From NCBI GenBank assembly GCA_013399875.1, contig VXAZ01008267.1, positions 21,722 to 85,721 of the forward strand: a stretch of 64,000 bases of DNA, written 5' to 3'. Shown in pieces: positions 1 to 36,310 of this stretch (positions within the stretch are counted from its first letter, which is position 1; every line of letters begins with the position of its first letter). The notes beneath the pieces are model-generated. The model saw nothing but the letters and a program-made list of their open reading frames with translations. It was not told the DNA's origin and searched no databases. This stretch comes from Gymnorhina tibicen (Eukaryota > Chordata > Aves > Passeriformes > Artamidae). The translations under genes were made by a program, and so were the position numbers.

Positions 1-3000
1 GCCCGCGGCCCTGCGCTGCTGTTCGGCCGCGGTGGGAGCGTTACACTGGGGCACTCGGACACCGAGCGGGCTCCAGTGGTGCCGCAAAATCAGCCGTCAG
101 TGTTTCCGCAAGTGCAGGAGGTGGGGAGGCGTTGAGAAACTTGTCGGAAATGTCTAGGGTAGTTTAGAATTAGCCCGTAGGTACTGTTAGACTTCACACA
201 TGCATTAGGCATGTTATATGCCTCGATTTCTTTCAGTTGTAAAGACAGCAAATATAACACTTTTTCATCTCATAGACGTGTTGCCCTTAGGTGTTCTAAT
301 TTATTGCTAATGATGTAGGATCACGGTTTCCTTTAGGTGGTTCCTCGTTCTAAACGGACTGCTTACCCTGCTGCTCCAGCAGAAACAGCTGCAGGTGGCT
401 GTTTGCCTTGTCATTATTACACTTGGATGAGCTTCCACTGAGAATCAAGAAACATTGGTCTCTCCTAACATCACGCTGTCTCCAGCTGTCGTTTTGAAGT
501 TTCCTATGACAGTTGTTGAGGAGCAGCCTTAGAGCTGCAGGAGAAATGGTAGGGAGGAGCACCGTGTCAACACTGTGTCAACAGAAATGCAAGGGAAGCA
601 TGTACAGGGACAAAACGTGTAACACAAACTGACTTGCAGCAGAACTGGTTGTAGGTCCATCTACAAAGGTCTTTGGAAGCAAACATGCAGACAAATTTAC
701 AAAACAAACAAAAATGTCTTTCGGAGTTAGAAACGCCTTTAAAAATGCTGGAATGATTCCATGCATGAGCAATGTTTTAGTTGCTCAGGGAGGAGACAGT
801 GTGTGCACTTCCTTGGAGAAGTCATTTGCCTGACATTCAGCCTGATCCACTGGAGAGGTATGAGAGCATAAGTTTATTCTCATCCAACACTAAATTAACA
901 CAAGGCATCATCTCCCAGAAGATGAGTTTGTGCAAGGCAGCTACTCTTAGTTCTCACTGTATGCCGTGTAATCTACTGGCTTACAGCCCTTGATGGAAAT
1001 AGAATATGGTAAATTTGCACAGCAAGTTTGGACTGGGATGGCTAAATTTGTAAATGATACAAATTGTAATGACAAGAGATGTTACTGTTTAATATATTTA
1101 TCCTAAATCGTGGGCAACGTAATAGGTCTCTTAGTGAAAGTTAATGTTCCGACAGAGCGTATGGTGACGGTGGTGGCATAAGTGTTGTGTGTTTTTGTTG
1201 ACGCAGTTCTGGGCACTCACGGGGCAGCCACATGGTTGGCTGAGCACTGCCCTTGCTGGTGTCAGGTGTTTGGCTGCCAGTTATTGTGGCACTGTCATGT
1301 TTTTGTGCAAGTTCTAGTCCTCAAAAGACAACAAAACTTAGAGGCAGTCTTTTGCGCATCTTCCTTCCTTTACTAATATTTTGGCAACTGTAATGCTAAA
1401 ATGTTTTAGCAACTAATTTTTAGTCTCAGTCATGGGACACTGACTAAGACACAAATGCATGAAACAAAAAAAGAGCAATTAAAAATTTACTTATTGTCAT
1501 ACATATCACAAAATATGGTTATGTAATTAAAAATAATTGTGTTTTCCTGCTGTAGTTTAATATGCAGTTAATGATAAAGATAGTTTGGCTAGATTGATGG
1601 TTTTTCGTCTGAAGTGCTTAATAAAAATGGAAATCAAGCTCCTGGAATTTCTAAACACCTTCTAATTCAACTGTTGAGATGCTAAATAGTCCAACCCCTT
1701 TTATTTTCTTGTGAAGGTAAGATGACTTTGTATTTATGCATTTGATTAATGGAGGTTATTGCTCTTAATAAAGTTTGAGATTTTCAGAGGGCTAGTGGAG
1801 CAATCAAAAAGAAACAAGCCTGTGAAGATAGGAAGGGTTGATGTGAATAAGTGGATTTCCCTTAAACTGTTTCATAAAGATCCTGCTCCTAAAGCCTTGG
1901 TTATGCAAGGTCACTCATAAAGTAATTGAATCAACTGAAAGGGTGAATGTACTCGATGAAATTTAAGCCTCATATGAACTCCTTGAGGTTCAAATGGATT
2001 TGGATCACTACTGCTTAACCCAAAATCCTGTTTAAAATATGGGATTATACACTGTAAAAATCATAGATCTCTTAGCAGCTGAGGAAACCTCTTGTGGAAA
2101 CAAACTAAATTTAAATCATTGTTTGTTCATAAAAAATTTGATTCATCTTGCCTGTTTTGCTTGTCTACATAGAGAAGTTTAGATTTGTCTTTACTTTTGA
2201 TTTCAGAAGGACCTTACTGTGGGCAATAATAGGTGGTAAAGGGTGCTGGTTATCGCTGTTCTTTTCTGTTTTATATAATACAGACATTATCATACCCCAT
2301 TATGAAATTGTCTGCAGCCTTGTCATGACAGAAGAAATCGTTTTCTTAACTGTTAAAATTATATTGTTACATTTAATACTCACATTAGTGGCTGTGAATT
2401 TAAGACAGAACAGTTGATACTTTGATTGAAGTTTATACTGGAATGTCACATGTTTCTTCAAATCTACATTGTAGAGTTGATCAGGTCATTTTTAGCTTTT
2501 AATTCTTTAAATGCATTTAGATAAGTATACAGAAGAGGAGCATAAAGTGAAAAAGTAAAGGAGAAGGTACAACTATCAAACAAGCAAAGGAACTTTGGCA
2601 CTACTATCTTAATAGCAGCATTAGCTTTAAAACAGCATTACAGTGAACTTTGGGGCTGTTTATATTTTTGCTTGATTGTTTTTCTTCTCTGTGGTTACTT
2701 AAATCCAGATATGCTTTAAGTTTTAAACACTTTAGCATGAGACAGTCTTCAATGTGTAATGTATGTGGTAAATTATTAAAAATATTTCAGTGAATTTAGA
2801 TTGAGTTTCTTGTCCATATGCTTCTGAATACTGTTTAATGTGCTGAAACTTTCTTCCTCATAAGGTTCTGAAGGTTGCAGATGGGCACATCTGTACTTGC
2901 ACACTGTACTGAGCTCTACACAGACCCATGGAGACTTTGCTTTAGGCCTGCTGATTATTTCCTCAGGTTATCAGCAACTTTCATAATCTATTCTATGCGT

Positions 3001-6000
3001 GTTCTCATTTAGCTGTTCTTGAACCAGATTGGCTCAAACTTAATTTTTTTTCAAATTTCAATCTGAATGGGTCTTTTCTTACTAATTAATTGAAAAGACA
3101 AAAGGGCAGAAGGGGGGACCAGAGTGGAGAAATCTTCAGAGAAGTGGTGTGCACCTCCTTGCCTGACTTGCTGGGTAAGGTTGGGTGTGGATGTGCAGCA
3201 TGCTGGAGACATCTGGATAACAGTGTGCAGGGTGGCTTGCTATGCTGCTTTTAAAAAGAGAGCGGTCTTGAGTTTATTGCAGGATAAGTGTGCACACGTG
3301 GGCAATTACTGTAGATTAGTTAATGTGCTGTGAACCCACTGTAACTTCCTTTGTGGTAACTTGTTACATGGTCACTCACCTAAGCTTTCTGAGGAGTTTT
3401 GTTTTACATGTGAGCAAAACATGCAGTGCTTTTCTTCAAAATTTACTTGCAGCATGTGCATAAGAGAGCATAGAGCTTGCTGTGTATCTGTTTTTTTACA
3501 TGTAATTGCTCAGGAAACTTCAGAACAGTTGTGTCCTCTTTAAATGACAGTGCTATAAAAACTAGCCTAGCACTTACCCATGTTTCCATGTCAGCATAAA
3601 GTCTCCTTGGTAGGGTTAAAATAGCTGACAGTTGACTGACCTCATTTATAAGCAAAAGGCAGTTATTGTGTATTTAAAATGAAATTATTGGTGGTTTTTT
3701 TATACTAACTAAATTGTTCAAAGTAAGAGTTTCAGTGTTTTTTAAGACCTCAGATTGGTTGTGTATCCTGACTGGTTAAACTGGAAGGCACATACTTTTA
3801 CTATTATACTCACGCTCATTCAGCAGCTATTTCTAATTTGCACCTGTTTATAATTGTGTAAGTTTCCGTTCTAGCCATCCATTATCATTAGTTGGCTAAG
3901 GGCCTGTTTGAGATACTTGATTGCCATCTGTAATGATTGCCTTCCATCTCATATTGCTTTATGTCCCTTGAGCACTAACATTGTTTTGGAATCCTGGTTT
4001 GCCATAGTGAGCTGGTGAAGTATAGCATGACTATTTTAGGGTAGAGCTCCACCTGAATGAAATCCCATTGCTGAAATTACCTTGCAGCATTTTCTGTTCA
4101 ACTGCTACATGATAATTGGATTAATGTGGTTCAGGCCCCTTGGAAGTCAGACAGGTTCTGATCAATTTCTGTTCCATGGTGTAAGTAAAAGAGAAATTGA
4201 TGCTTTTCATTTTGTGGCAGATAAAATGCCAATTTGATTTAAAGGTGTTGGGGTTTAACCAAATTCAGATAATGTCTTCACAAACTAGGAAGATAATATG
4301 AAAAGAAGCATGTAGGAAAACCAAGGATTACGGAAGTTGCCGGTTTTATCAAGAAAAACAACTGGTAACATTAAATAATACTCAGTTTGATTATTGTCTT
4401 TGAGATATCCGTGTTTGTTGTGAAACAGATATTTGAGGACTGGAGGAAGAATCCTGAGGAAGAACTATTTCCATTTCTGTCTTCATTTGTGATAGTTATA
4501 GCTTTTAAACATGCTTGATATTTAGATATAATGAAAGCTTTGATATGAGTTTACTTTACTGTCTTAATGATATTCCTGAAATTTACTACATAATCATGTA
4601 TTGTTCAGGCATGATTCAGATTTCTACTGCTCGTAGGTGTTAGAGCTCTCAAGCAAAGTCATTAAGCAGAATTTTATTTTGGAACACATTTCGTAGGACA
4701 CAGAACTCAACTTTTTTCTCTTCAGTGTAAGTATCAACAATGCTATGTTTGAGTACATACACTCTAAAAATTTTTTTATGAAAAGCTTCTCAAATAGTGG
4801 ACGGCTGTACAATTTCTGTGATAGTTCTAGGGAAGCTACATGCTGGTGTTACTGATGGCCCACTTCCCATTCTACAACATCCCTTTCAGACACCAACATG
4901 TTCTTTTGGATGAGGAAATGAATAATGCCAGTAATTTCCAGCAACTAGCCAGGGCACAACTATCTATCTTTAATTGTTGGGCACAGAAATATCGTTGTGT
5001 TCCAAATCGCACTTTGCAACCTCTTGGATATTCTTAATTCTACTCAAAAATCACATCTCGTAGCTGAGATGTGTCACTTTAATATGAAGGCCTAATGAGA
5101 ATGTCAGAGCTTTTTTGTAGTATTCATATATCCTGGAGTTTATATTCATAGACTGGAGTTTGCTGTAATTTGTGCATCTCTTGGAACTAGAAGCATTCTG
5201 TGAAGTAGAGCTGAAAGCTAGTAATTACAGGCTAAGCAATCTGTATCTCAGTCAGCTACAGCTGTAGCATAGGACCTTTGTGGGGTGGGGAGAAGGAAAG
5301 GAAATCTGTGGGCCACATAAACGCAGGGATGTCACTTAGTTTTTTGATTGATTTTTCTTTCAGCCAGTGATACTTTTCAGATCTTTACGTGTCCATTCAA
5401 TATTCATCTTAAATTTTAACTTATTTAAGTCGCTTCAGATAGGGTTTCCTGAAACTTTTAAATTGTCCTAAAAGAGTTTAGATTGACACTGTTGTGTTCT
5501 AAATTATCTGTTTTCAAGACTGTCCAATATTATTGTCTCCTGGTTTATATATTTTCAGTAGCTTTTCATTGTGCAATTTCCTTCTTGTATTTTAGGGGCA
5601 TTTCTTACTGATCTGTCCTGGGATTTCAGCTTTTTCTCCTCATCATGTCTTCAGGTTTTTCATCCTGCTTTTGCATGCATCATGTTTTGTGTGCTCCCAG
5701 TTAATTTCCTTTATTATACCTACCAGTTTTTGCTTAAAGCTAATGTAGCTAAAATAAATGAGCTCTAAGTTACTTGCACTTGCCATCTTCTTTCTAATTC
5801 AGACTTGTTACTTCATGTTCATCTGCATGTTTTCCCTCACCCTGATACTGAGCAGTGAAAGGATTTTGATACAAAAAGACTCTTCCTTTTTTTCCCCAGT
5901 TAAAATCTTGGCTTCTTGTTTCACGCCTGTGGCAATTAGCCTCCTGTATTTTAATTTACTGGGAGATGTTCCTCAGGTGAGGTAATCCATACACAGCTAT

Positions 6001-9000
6001 TCCACTCCTACTGCAGTGGTGTGTCCTCTTTCTTCAAAGTCTTTTCTGACTCAGCTGTGTCCTAGTGCAGCATGCTGCAGCTTGCCCCGTTTGGCTGACA
6101 TCATATATGCCTGTAGTCACAGCAGTCTTCCTGCAAAAGTTCTGCCCTTTTCTGTGCTGCATCTTCCTGGAACTAATCAGTAGAGCCTCTGGCTGCTTTC
6201 AGCCTCAGGTTGGTGCTGCTGCGTGGTGTAGTTAGTAAGAGCCAAAGGAAGGAAATATTAATGGCTGCAGCAGAATCATAGTGTCTGGTCTTCTTAGTCT
6301 TGTTTCAAAGTAGATCAAAGCTCCTGAGCTCCTTTTTATATAGTTTTCTTCTACTTTACCTTATGTCACTGAGTTGTAGAGTCTTTACTCTGTTGTGAAG
6401 AGATTGGAGTGTATGTTTCTGGTGTGTTAACATTTGTAGTATGGGTGATAACTGTAAGTTGTCAGCTTCCTCAATCATTTTTAACTTCCTATTTGGAGAG
6501 AGTTGATTTATAGTGGTTAAAGATGTATGAAGTTATTCTGGTATTTTCAGTCTTGAAGTTGCTGTGCTGCCAATTAGTGCTGTTGTATTGCCATAGAATG
6601 TGTTGATAGGTACAAATGGGATCTCTTCTGGAAGGGTTCTTCAGCTAAGGAGGACCTCTGTCTTTTGGGTCAAACAGTTTGATAAGGAAGACCACTTAGC
6701 TGTGTGAAGTTATTTGCACGTGTTTCATATATCTGTTCTTTTTCTGACGTTGGGAAGAGAGGAAGAGGTAATAGAGGTATCACTCTGATTCTTAGCCTTG
6801 CTCTTGGTCCTTTTGGTTTTTGTAAAATCCAAATTAGGCAAAGCAAGTAGAATTAAGTCAGCCTCAAAACTTGAGGTTGGCTGTTCTTTGTCAGATGGGA
6901 TATTAAGATCGCTGCTTTATGAGTTTTCATAATTGCATGATGTGCAAGAAACTGCCCTGAAAGAGCTGTTTTGTCACTGCATCAATGTATGTGTGTGTGT
7001 TGTGAGGTAGTGGAGTTGCATGAAATATATTCTCAAGTCCTGTCCTTTTTTGAAGTCTAAGTTATGAAACAAAGGTTGATGAAGGAGAACAGTTGACTGG
7101 AAAGAGGTGGGAGAACATGCACTATATATTTGGTTAGAAAGGGAGGTGGAAAAGAGGGAGCTGTGTGAGCCTGGATTGCTTCAGTAAATAAACTACTTGT
7201 GAAACAAATGCAACAATTGGGAATTCCTGGAAAAAAAAGTGTTGAAGCTTAAAATACCAGGTGCAGTTTTGATTAGAACAATCTTGTAGGTTTGTTGAAG
7301 GTACCCCTTTTGTGTGTTTCTCAAAGAGGACATGCACTTTAATTTCTTGCCTTTTATACTGGGTACTACTGTAAACAAATGTGCATGGAACTTGTCAAAC
7401 ACAGCAAGGCATGTCAGCTGTCCAGAGAACTAGGAGTCTGGCCTGTACTGGACAAAATTTGGCTGTGTTGCCTTTGACACTTCTTTGTATTGTATAAACA
7501 TACCTTAGGACAGAAAAGGGTACAGGCAAATACTAAAGAGACAGTAAATTTAAAGTGTTAGAGAGACAGTAAATGTTAAACATTACTTTTCATGGTATGG
7601 AAATAGTCACAGAAATTAGAGAAAGTGGCGTCATTGTTTACACAACTGTGAAAATTGAGTGACTCTTGTGCTTTTTGAAGATCTTCAGGGCTATAAATAC
7701 ACAAAGGGTTTTTAGCTTTTCTTTTGGGCTGAGTGCCTGTGAAGATTGTAGGCATTTCTACAAAATCAGTTATAACAGACAACATGATATTGGCCAAAGC
7801 ATAAACCCCTTGAACTACAGTAAGTGGCAGTGACTATTTGGATTGTTACAAACAGCTTCATTTTGTTTTAAAACCTGGCAGCTAATAAATATTTTCTCTC
7901 CTGGATTTGCAAGCATAGCTTGCTAATTTCAGTGTTAGAGGAAAGAGTGTTTTGGAGCTCACTCTTAACAAAGATCAATGTTTTATAAACATGTTTCTTG
8001 GGAAGCTTTTTTAAGAAGTGAACTTAATGGTAGTAATTACAAAAAATGTCTTAAAAGCTATTGTAATACAGAGTTCGAGTTCTAGAATTACAGATGAGAG
8101 ATGAGATAATCTTGTAGAGATGAAAGTTGTGGGAAATAACTTCTGTGTTGCTATTGTCACTGGCATAAAGGGAACAACTTTTGCTGTATATTTTGTACAG
8201 AAGCATGTCTGATTAGACTGTCAGATGTTCCTCAGTTACGCTGTATGGCATACAATCATATTCACTTGGAATATGAAGTCTGTCATTACTCCTAGTAGAA
8301 ACTTGTTTAGCTGTTTCTACACACGTATAATCTCTAGTTAGCGTTGCCCGTCTTGCAATTCACTGTTGTCTTTTGCTGAACCACATTTCCAAGTTTGGTT
8401 CTAGTCCAAAGTAAGGCTTAAAGTTCCCTGGTTTGAGTGTGATTGGTTATGACCTTTCCTTTAATCTGTCTGTTAAGGGAGGAGACATTTTCAGCTAAAT
8501 TTCTACAGTCTTTAAACAGGACTACTACTTTCTTCAGTCGTGGAATTTTGATGTTAAAATAAGTCAATGGAGATGCTGACAGACAGAGGCTTCAGTATGT
8601 CTGGCAGAAAAATCTGATCTCATTGTTTCTCTCTACTTTCCTATGTGCATTATCTCTTTTTCCTTGTTGCTAATGCTTGACTGTATACCTCTTTAGGACA
8701 GAAATAGTCCCTTTTTTCTGTGTTCAAAGAGTACGAAAAGATCAGGTGCTAGGATAGAAATAATAAATAAAAATGCATTGTTTATTGTTGAAGGCTACTG
8801 AAACACTAGTTGTGTTTTGTGTAATTTAGCACTGCTCCTTGGCTACTAAGATGCTTATTGCTTCCTTTGTTTAGGAAAACAAGAGTTCTCTACTGCATAG
8901 TGCTTAATTTCCTTCCTTCGGGTGAATCTGAAAAGATTAATCCTCATGTGTAGGTTTATAGTGAAATTGTCCATATACATAAAGTGTCTGAAGTCCTTAG

Positions 9001-9204
9001 GTAGCCATATATTATCACTGTGATACTCTATCCAAAATGGTTAATTTTAGGGTCAAATCTGTGCTTTCTTTATCTTTTGGGATTGTACTATAGTGTAGAT
9101 AGAATATAGAAACAGAAATAGCATACTCTGTGGTATTTTGTTGCTTGTCTGATCTTATGCTGTTTTTGTCTGTCCTCATAAATTATTTCTTTTCTCTTTT
9201 CCAG
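1..9204 (+). other. SLAIN2: SLAIN2 intron 1 (partial), no exon seen
   Basis: The first visible SLAIN2 exon starts at 9205 with the last base of a split codon, so a coding exon must lie upstream. Roughly the first 130 bases are GC- and CpG-rich and then give way abruptly to AT-rich DNA. This fits the tail of the promoter CpG island just inside intron 1. I could not find the SLAIN2 N-terminus in any frame here. The rest is ordinary intronic sequence: short chance open frames with no family resemblance and a small TG run near 6988. Confidence 0.6.
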
Positions 9205-31295
<22,091 letters not shown>

Positions 31296-33875
31296 TCTGC
31301 AAAGCTTAATGCAAAGTTCCAGTGCTCATGGATACTTCCTCACCAGGCTAAAAGACAGCTTGATTAAACAAACTGTTCAGATGTGACTCTTGGGATTTGT
31401 AAAAATTCCAAATCTCTCTGTCTCTAATTAGCACAAACTGGCAGAGATTATTATAAAGCAGCACTTTAATGACATCTAACATCAGATGTTTGGTGGTCAT
31501 ACAATCACTTCTACATTAAATTGCTATCAGTTCTGGGGGCTTTTTATTGCTTGCTAAAAACATTATCAATATGAGCATTTATGAGAGTGGCCAATGTCTG
31601 GGCAAAAATGAATGAATGCCAAAGAAACGCCCATCTTGAAAAACAGCAAGGATAACTATCAACATACATTATCCAAATCTTCATTTTCAGCCTGTTTTAA
31701 CTCAGCAGAAAGATTGGTGAATATGTACTATTGAAACAAGGCTACATGAATCAGAGCTAATGTTCTGATTACAGACTGCTACAGTGCTAGGGAGATGTTG
31801 CTTTTAACAATTGTATGAGATCCTGACTGGGCAGAGTGGTATGTATACCCTTCAGGAAGAATCAGCAGTTACTCTGGAGGATTAGGCAGAACAGGGGGTC
31901 GTAGCCATGACTTTTATCACATTAAAGGGTTTGAATGTAGCAGACACACACAATGCAATAGTATAGATTGCATCTTTCCTATGTTGATTTATTGGCTTTA
32001 CATACTCTTACGTTTGATTGCCAAAAGGGCTTAGTATCAGTTGTACAATCTTTCTAACCTTAAAGTTCCTGGCTCAGGAAAGATGGCCTTCACTATTGTA
32101 GCCACATTTTTAACACATGGCTTGCTATTTGGGGAAAACTTTTTTAATAGCAGGTTTCCTTGCAAAAGAAAGAGCAAGTGATAATTTTGATTTGTTCTAA
32201 TACCATACCACTATACTTGCAGCCTGCAGCAACTGTAAATGCTGATAGTTAAGGAAAAGGAAACACAACTATGCACTTGTAACATACAAATTTTAAGGAA
32301 ATGAGTTGACTCTTGATGCCAAATGATATTCATTTAGGTGATGTTCCATGGTTTGAGGGAGTTTTCTGTATCCTATTTTTTTACTTTCATCCATTTCTTA
32401 AATTGGTTTGTTTTAAATTGTAAATATTTTTACAGAAGATATTGCCCATGTAAGTGTGTTTAAATATGTACTTTGCCTTACATATGTGTATCTTACATTA
32501 CTGGTAACAGAGTATGAAACCTGCTATGTCTGTTTACAAGCTATTAAACTCCTCTGGTGACTCTGACTTACTCTTAACACATTTTGCTCAGAACAACTGA
32601 TATATTTAGCATTGAACCACTGTTTTCTGTTCTGGAAGACATCATGCAAAAATCTTTAGCTAAAGTTGTATTGGGTGGGACTAGTTAAGTGAAAGGGATT
32701 TTGTTTGAAGGTTTTTCAATATTTTGGATGTACAGTTGATGAAGTAAGGGAATGTGAGTGGTATATCCTTTGTGCAATGCCTGACAAACACTACAAGTTG
32801 GATTGGACGGTAGGTAGCCTTCAACCACATTAGTATCTGAGTTTGGGACTGCTGGTGTATTTTGCCTCCCACCACTAAGAGGATAACTAATCCTGAAATT
32901 CTAGCACTTGAATTTTAGGTCAACATTAACATATTCCTGGATGAAAAGCCATGCAATACTACTTGACCTGGAAGAAACCCAATAGGAAGGAGTGGAGACT
33001 AATTTGCAGCTCAAACTACTCAAGCAAGCTCTGGGTTGATGGGTGACTTCACACCCCAGACCAAGATCTGTGCTAAGAATTCAAAGTTGGGGTGTCAAAT
33101 ATACTGTAATTGTCAGATTTCAGCAGAAACCGCCTTTCACCACTACAGAGCAGTTCATACCACTAATCTAGCCTTGAGTCACCTGCAGGTACAGGGAAGG
33201 GATGTCAGTATCTCATGTCACTGTTCAGCAGAAGACAGGACTAGATCAAATGTGCATATTCTCACTAAAGCCTGAATTTTAGTATTTCAGCATTTTACAA
33301 ATCAGTGCTGCAGTCTTCACTGAAGAAAGGGGAATTCTAATTGGTGGATTTTATCAAACTTTTCTTGACTTACAAATTTTAAAAGTAGGTTTAGGTGACG
33401 ATATTGGGGGTTTTACCATGGCTGCATCAAACTTGCGTACGTTTCCTTAAGTTAAGTAATTCATCGCTTGGATAAATTCAGCTTAAGTTTTATAGGGATT
33501 TTTTTTCTCTGCTATTCCCCCCCAAAATACAGCAAATGACTTCCTGAGAAGACAGACTGTCTGTTTGCTAGAAAGCCTTTGTGCATTACCAATTCATTGA
33601 TATCAGGAAATCATGGGGCTCTGTGTTTAGAGATTTACTGCAGAATTGTGGAAAAATGGATTTGATAAAATAGTGCCTATGATTTACTTAACTTATGTTT
33701 GATATAGTAGTAAGGGTTTTATGAATGTGGATTACTTTTTGTGCCAACAGCTTGGAATTGATGTATGTGTGTAGGCAGAAGGATTTATTCTGCTCCCAAA
33801 GTTATTTAATTTTTTTGTGTTTGAATGTTTTTGTAAGTGTTAAAAGTGTAAAAAAAATATATAAAATATTCTTAC
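31296..33875 (+). other. SLAIN2: SLAIN2 3' UTR (end approximate)
   Basis: No strong AATAAA was found close to the stop. ATTAAA at 32543-32548, followed by a TG-rich stretch, is a plausible proximal poly(A) signal. AATATA/TATAAA at 33856-33865, with A-rich sequence and a GT-rich stretch downstream, is a plausible distal one. The 3' boundary is therefore inferred. A Pumilio-type element TGTAAATA lies at 32419-32426. Confidence 0.5.
32543..32548 (+). terminator. candidate proximal poly(A) signal ATTAAA
   Basis: The common variant hexamer ATTAAA is followed within 20 bases by TCTGGTGACTCTG, a GU-rich downstream element. Its use is inferred. Confidence 0.4.
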
Positions 33876-35937
33876 CACAAAATATTTCCTGAATCATTAT
33901 TTTTACAACAAAGTGTTTTTAAAAGCTTTTAGAATTTTAGAGGATATTCTTTTACGGCTTTTTTGTTGTTTGTTTGGGTTGTTTTTCAGGAACTGGATTC
34001 ATTTTTCCAGCGGTTACCTGTATTGGCTTCTGCCCACTGTAATTCGTGAACTGAGTACAACGCTGTATTTGGGTGAAATCTGTGATTTCATTGACAGACA
34101 GAGGTGGACTTGTGCCTTGGCTCTGGAAAGATTGTGCATAGTTCAGACTTATATGAAAAACTGTATTCTAAATTTTCATCCGGAGTGATTTGTATGGGCA
34201 GTTTGAAGTACACGAGTCTGCCTCTCCATTTTTTCAGGATTTGTGCTCACTTCAGACCACCACATGAAACAAAACTTTAATTTTGAAAATTCTTTAATTT
34301 ATGCAGGAAATTGAGCAATGTAAAAGTGTACCTACTAAGCCCTCTTGGAACTGTAAGTACACATTTTATCTACCTTCTACATGAATGCCTCCATCTTTGC
34401 CTCACATACAAGCAAGAAGTTAGTTTTGAACTTGGTAACTTTCTGTAATCTGCATTTTGCTACAAAGCAGTGGCTGTGATAGTAATGTGAATACCATCTT
34501 TGTCTTATCTTGGTATTAATAAGGGCAAGTTTAATGCTATTTGGTAGCCACTTAATGTTAAATTTGACAAAATTTAAGCTGTAAACCTTCTAATTAGTTG
34601 TTTATCCCAGCATAGTCTCCTATTTTATTAATTAAGCCAGTGGGTTAAAATGTTTCCCCCTAGTTAGCTGACATATTTATATAGAACTGGCTTCAGACCT
34701 GCTGCTTCTAAAAGGTATTGTCACTTTTTAGTCATGCAGTCAAGAACCATTTGCCCCACTCCTTCAGGAAAGTAGAGCAAAATCAGTCAAAACCTGGTAA
34801 TTAATAGCCTTTCACCCTTCTCTTTTAGTAGGTTTCTGTAACAAACTCTTCTATATTAAGCTGTTGTTTATAATTAGTATCATCACTGTATTGCAAGACT
34901 GAAGATTAGAAATAGTATTTTTCTCAGTTTTCTTATTCTGAGGGAAGGTGTGACAGCTCCTTTGGGTCCTCTTAACATTTCACATGTGTGCCCCTTTAGA
35001 AGCCTGATTGCAGTGGTGAAGAAAAATGAGTGATGAACATGTAAGGAGGCAGAAGACTGAAAATGCTTAATGCTGCTGGTCTTGAGATGGCTGCAGAGTT
35101 TAATCATTTAAAACTTAACTTTTTCTTTCTCAGAAATATTTGCATTAAAACCGGTATAGGAAATGACCATGTCAGCAGTATGTCTGTAGTTCTCCCTCTT
35201 TTGATTGGAATTGAACAAATTTTAGATTAAATTTTGCTTTTTAAGTAAAACAGGCAAGATGTGAGGTTGCTTTGAATAAAGAAACAAACCAGAAGCCCCA
35301 CCTGCTCCTGACTGGCATTTATGCTGCTGTGCAGTCCGAGTCTGACACCTACAGGCAGCCTGTCTGTACTCCTCCTGCTTCAGCAAAGTGAGCTTAGGTA
35401 TCTGGGTGCTCTCGGGAGCATCCATGTTTTACACACCACTGCCCAGTGAAGAAGATGCTTTTGGCTCTAAGAGTTAACTGAAAGGAGCAAATTCCACCAG
35501 ACTCACTCTCCACAAGATTTTTTTACAACTATTTTCAGCTGAGCTACCACATAGAGTTGTGCTGTGTGTCACTGTCCTCTTTGCACTAAATGATAAATTC
35601 TGTTGGGACCATGTTAAGCACTTAGAAGGACACAAAACATAACTGTAGCGATTAAGCTGATTTATAGCTCTTCCGCATTTATTTAGAGGATTTAAAGGAA
35701 TAGGTAACCAAAATTACTTCTTACCAGCAAAGTGATTTTTGAACTTGGTGCATCGTCCACTTGTTACAAACTGAATTAAAAAAAAAATTACATTTGAAAA
35801 CTGGAATGCCTGAGATCTCTAGGCAGTGTGGCACTCTCAAGAGACAAAAGTAGACTGTATCTTTCACCAGACTAAACAAAAGAAGATACTTATATTGTAA
35901 TTGAGCTTCTATCATCAGCAGCATAAGCAGAGGGAAT

Positions 35938-36310
35938 TACATGGTTGGAAAAGACCTCTTAAATCATCAAATCCAACCAAGTGCTATGTCCAGACTTTCC
36001 TTCAACACCTCCAGGGATGGTGACTCCACCACCTCCTTGGGCAGTCCATTCCAATGTCTAATCACCCTTTCTGTGAAGAAAATTACCCTATGTCCAGCCT
36101 CAACCTCCCCTGGCACAGCTTGGGGCTATGTCCTCTTGTCACTAGTTGACTGGAAGAAGAGACCAATCCCCACCTGACTACAACTTCCTCAGGCAGTTGT
36201 TGAGAGCGATAAGGTCTCCCCTGAGCCTCCTTTTCTCCAGGCTAAACACCCCCAGCTCCCCTTCATATGACTTGTGCTCCAGACCCTTCACCAGCTTCAT
36301 TGCCCTGAAA
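35938..36310 (-). mobile_element. CR1-type LINE fragment
   Basis: Reading + strand it shows GGTTGGAAAAGACCTCTTAA, CATCAAATCCAACCAAGTGC, GGTGACTCCACCACCTCC, GGGCAGTCCATTCCAATG, CTTTTCTCCAGGCTAAACA and CCCCAGCTCCC. These are all CR1 phrases in reverse order, so the element is on the minus strand. At about 370 bases it is the longest CR1 copy in the window. Open frames here are parts of the element, not host genes. Confidence 0.92.
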
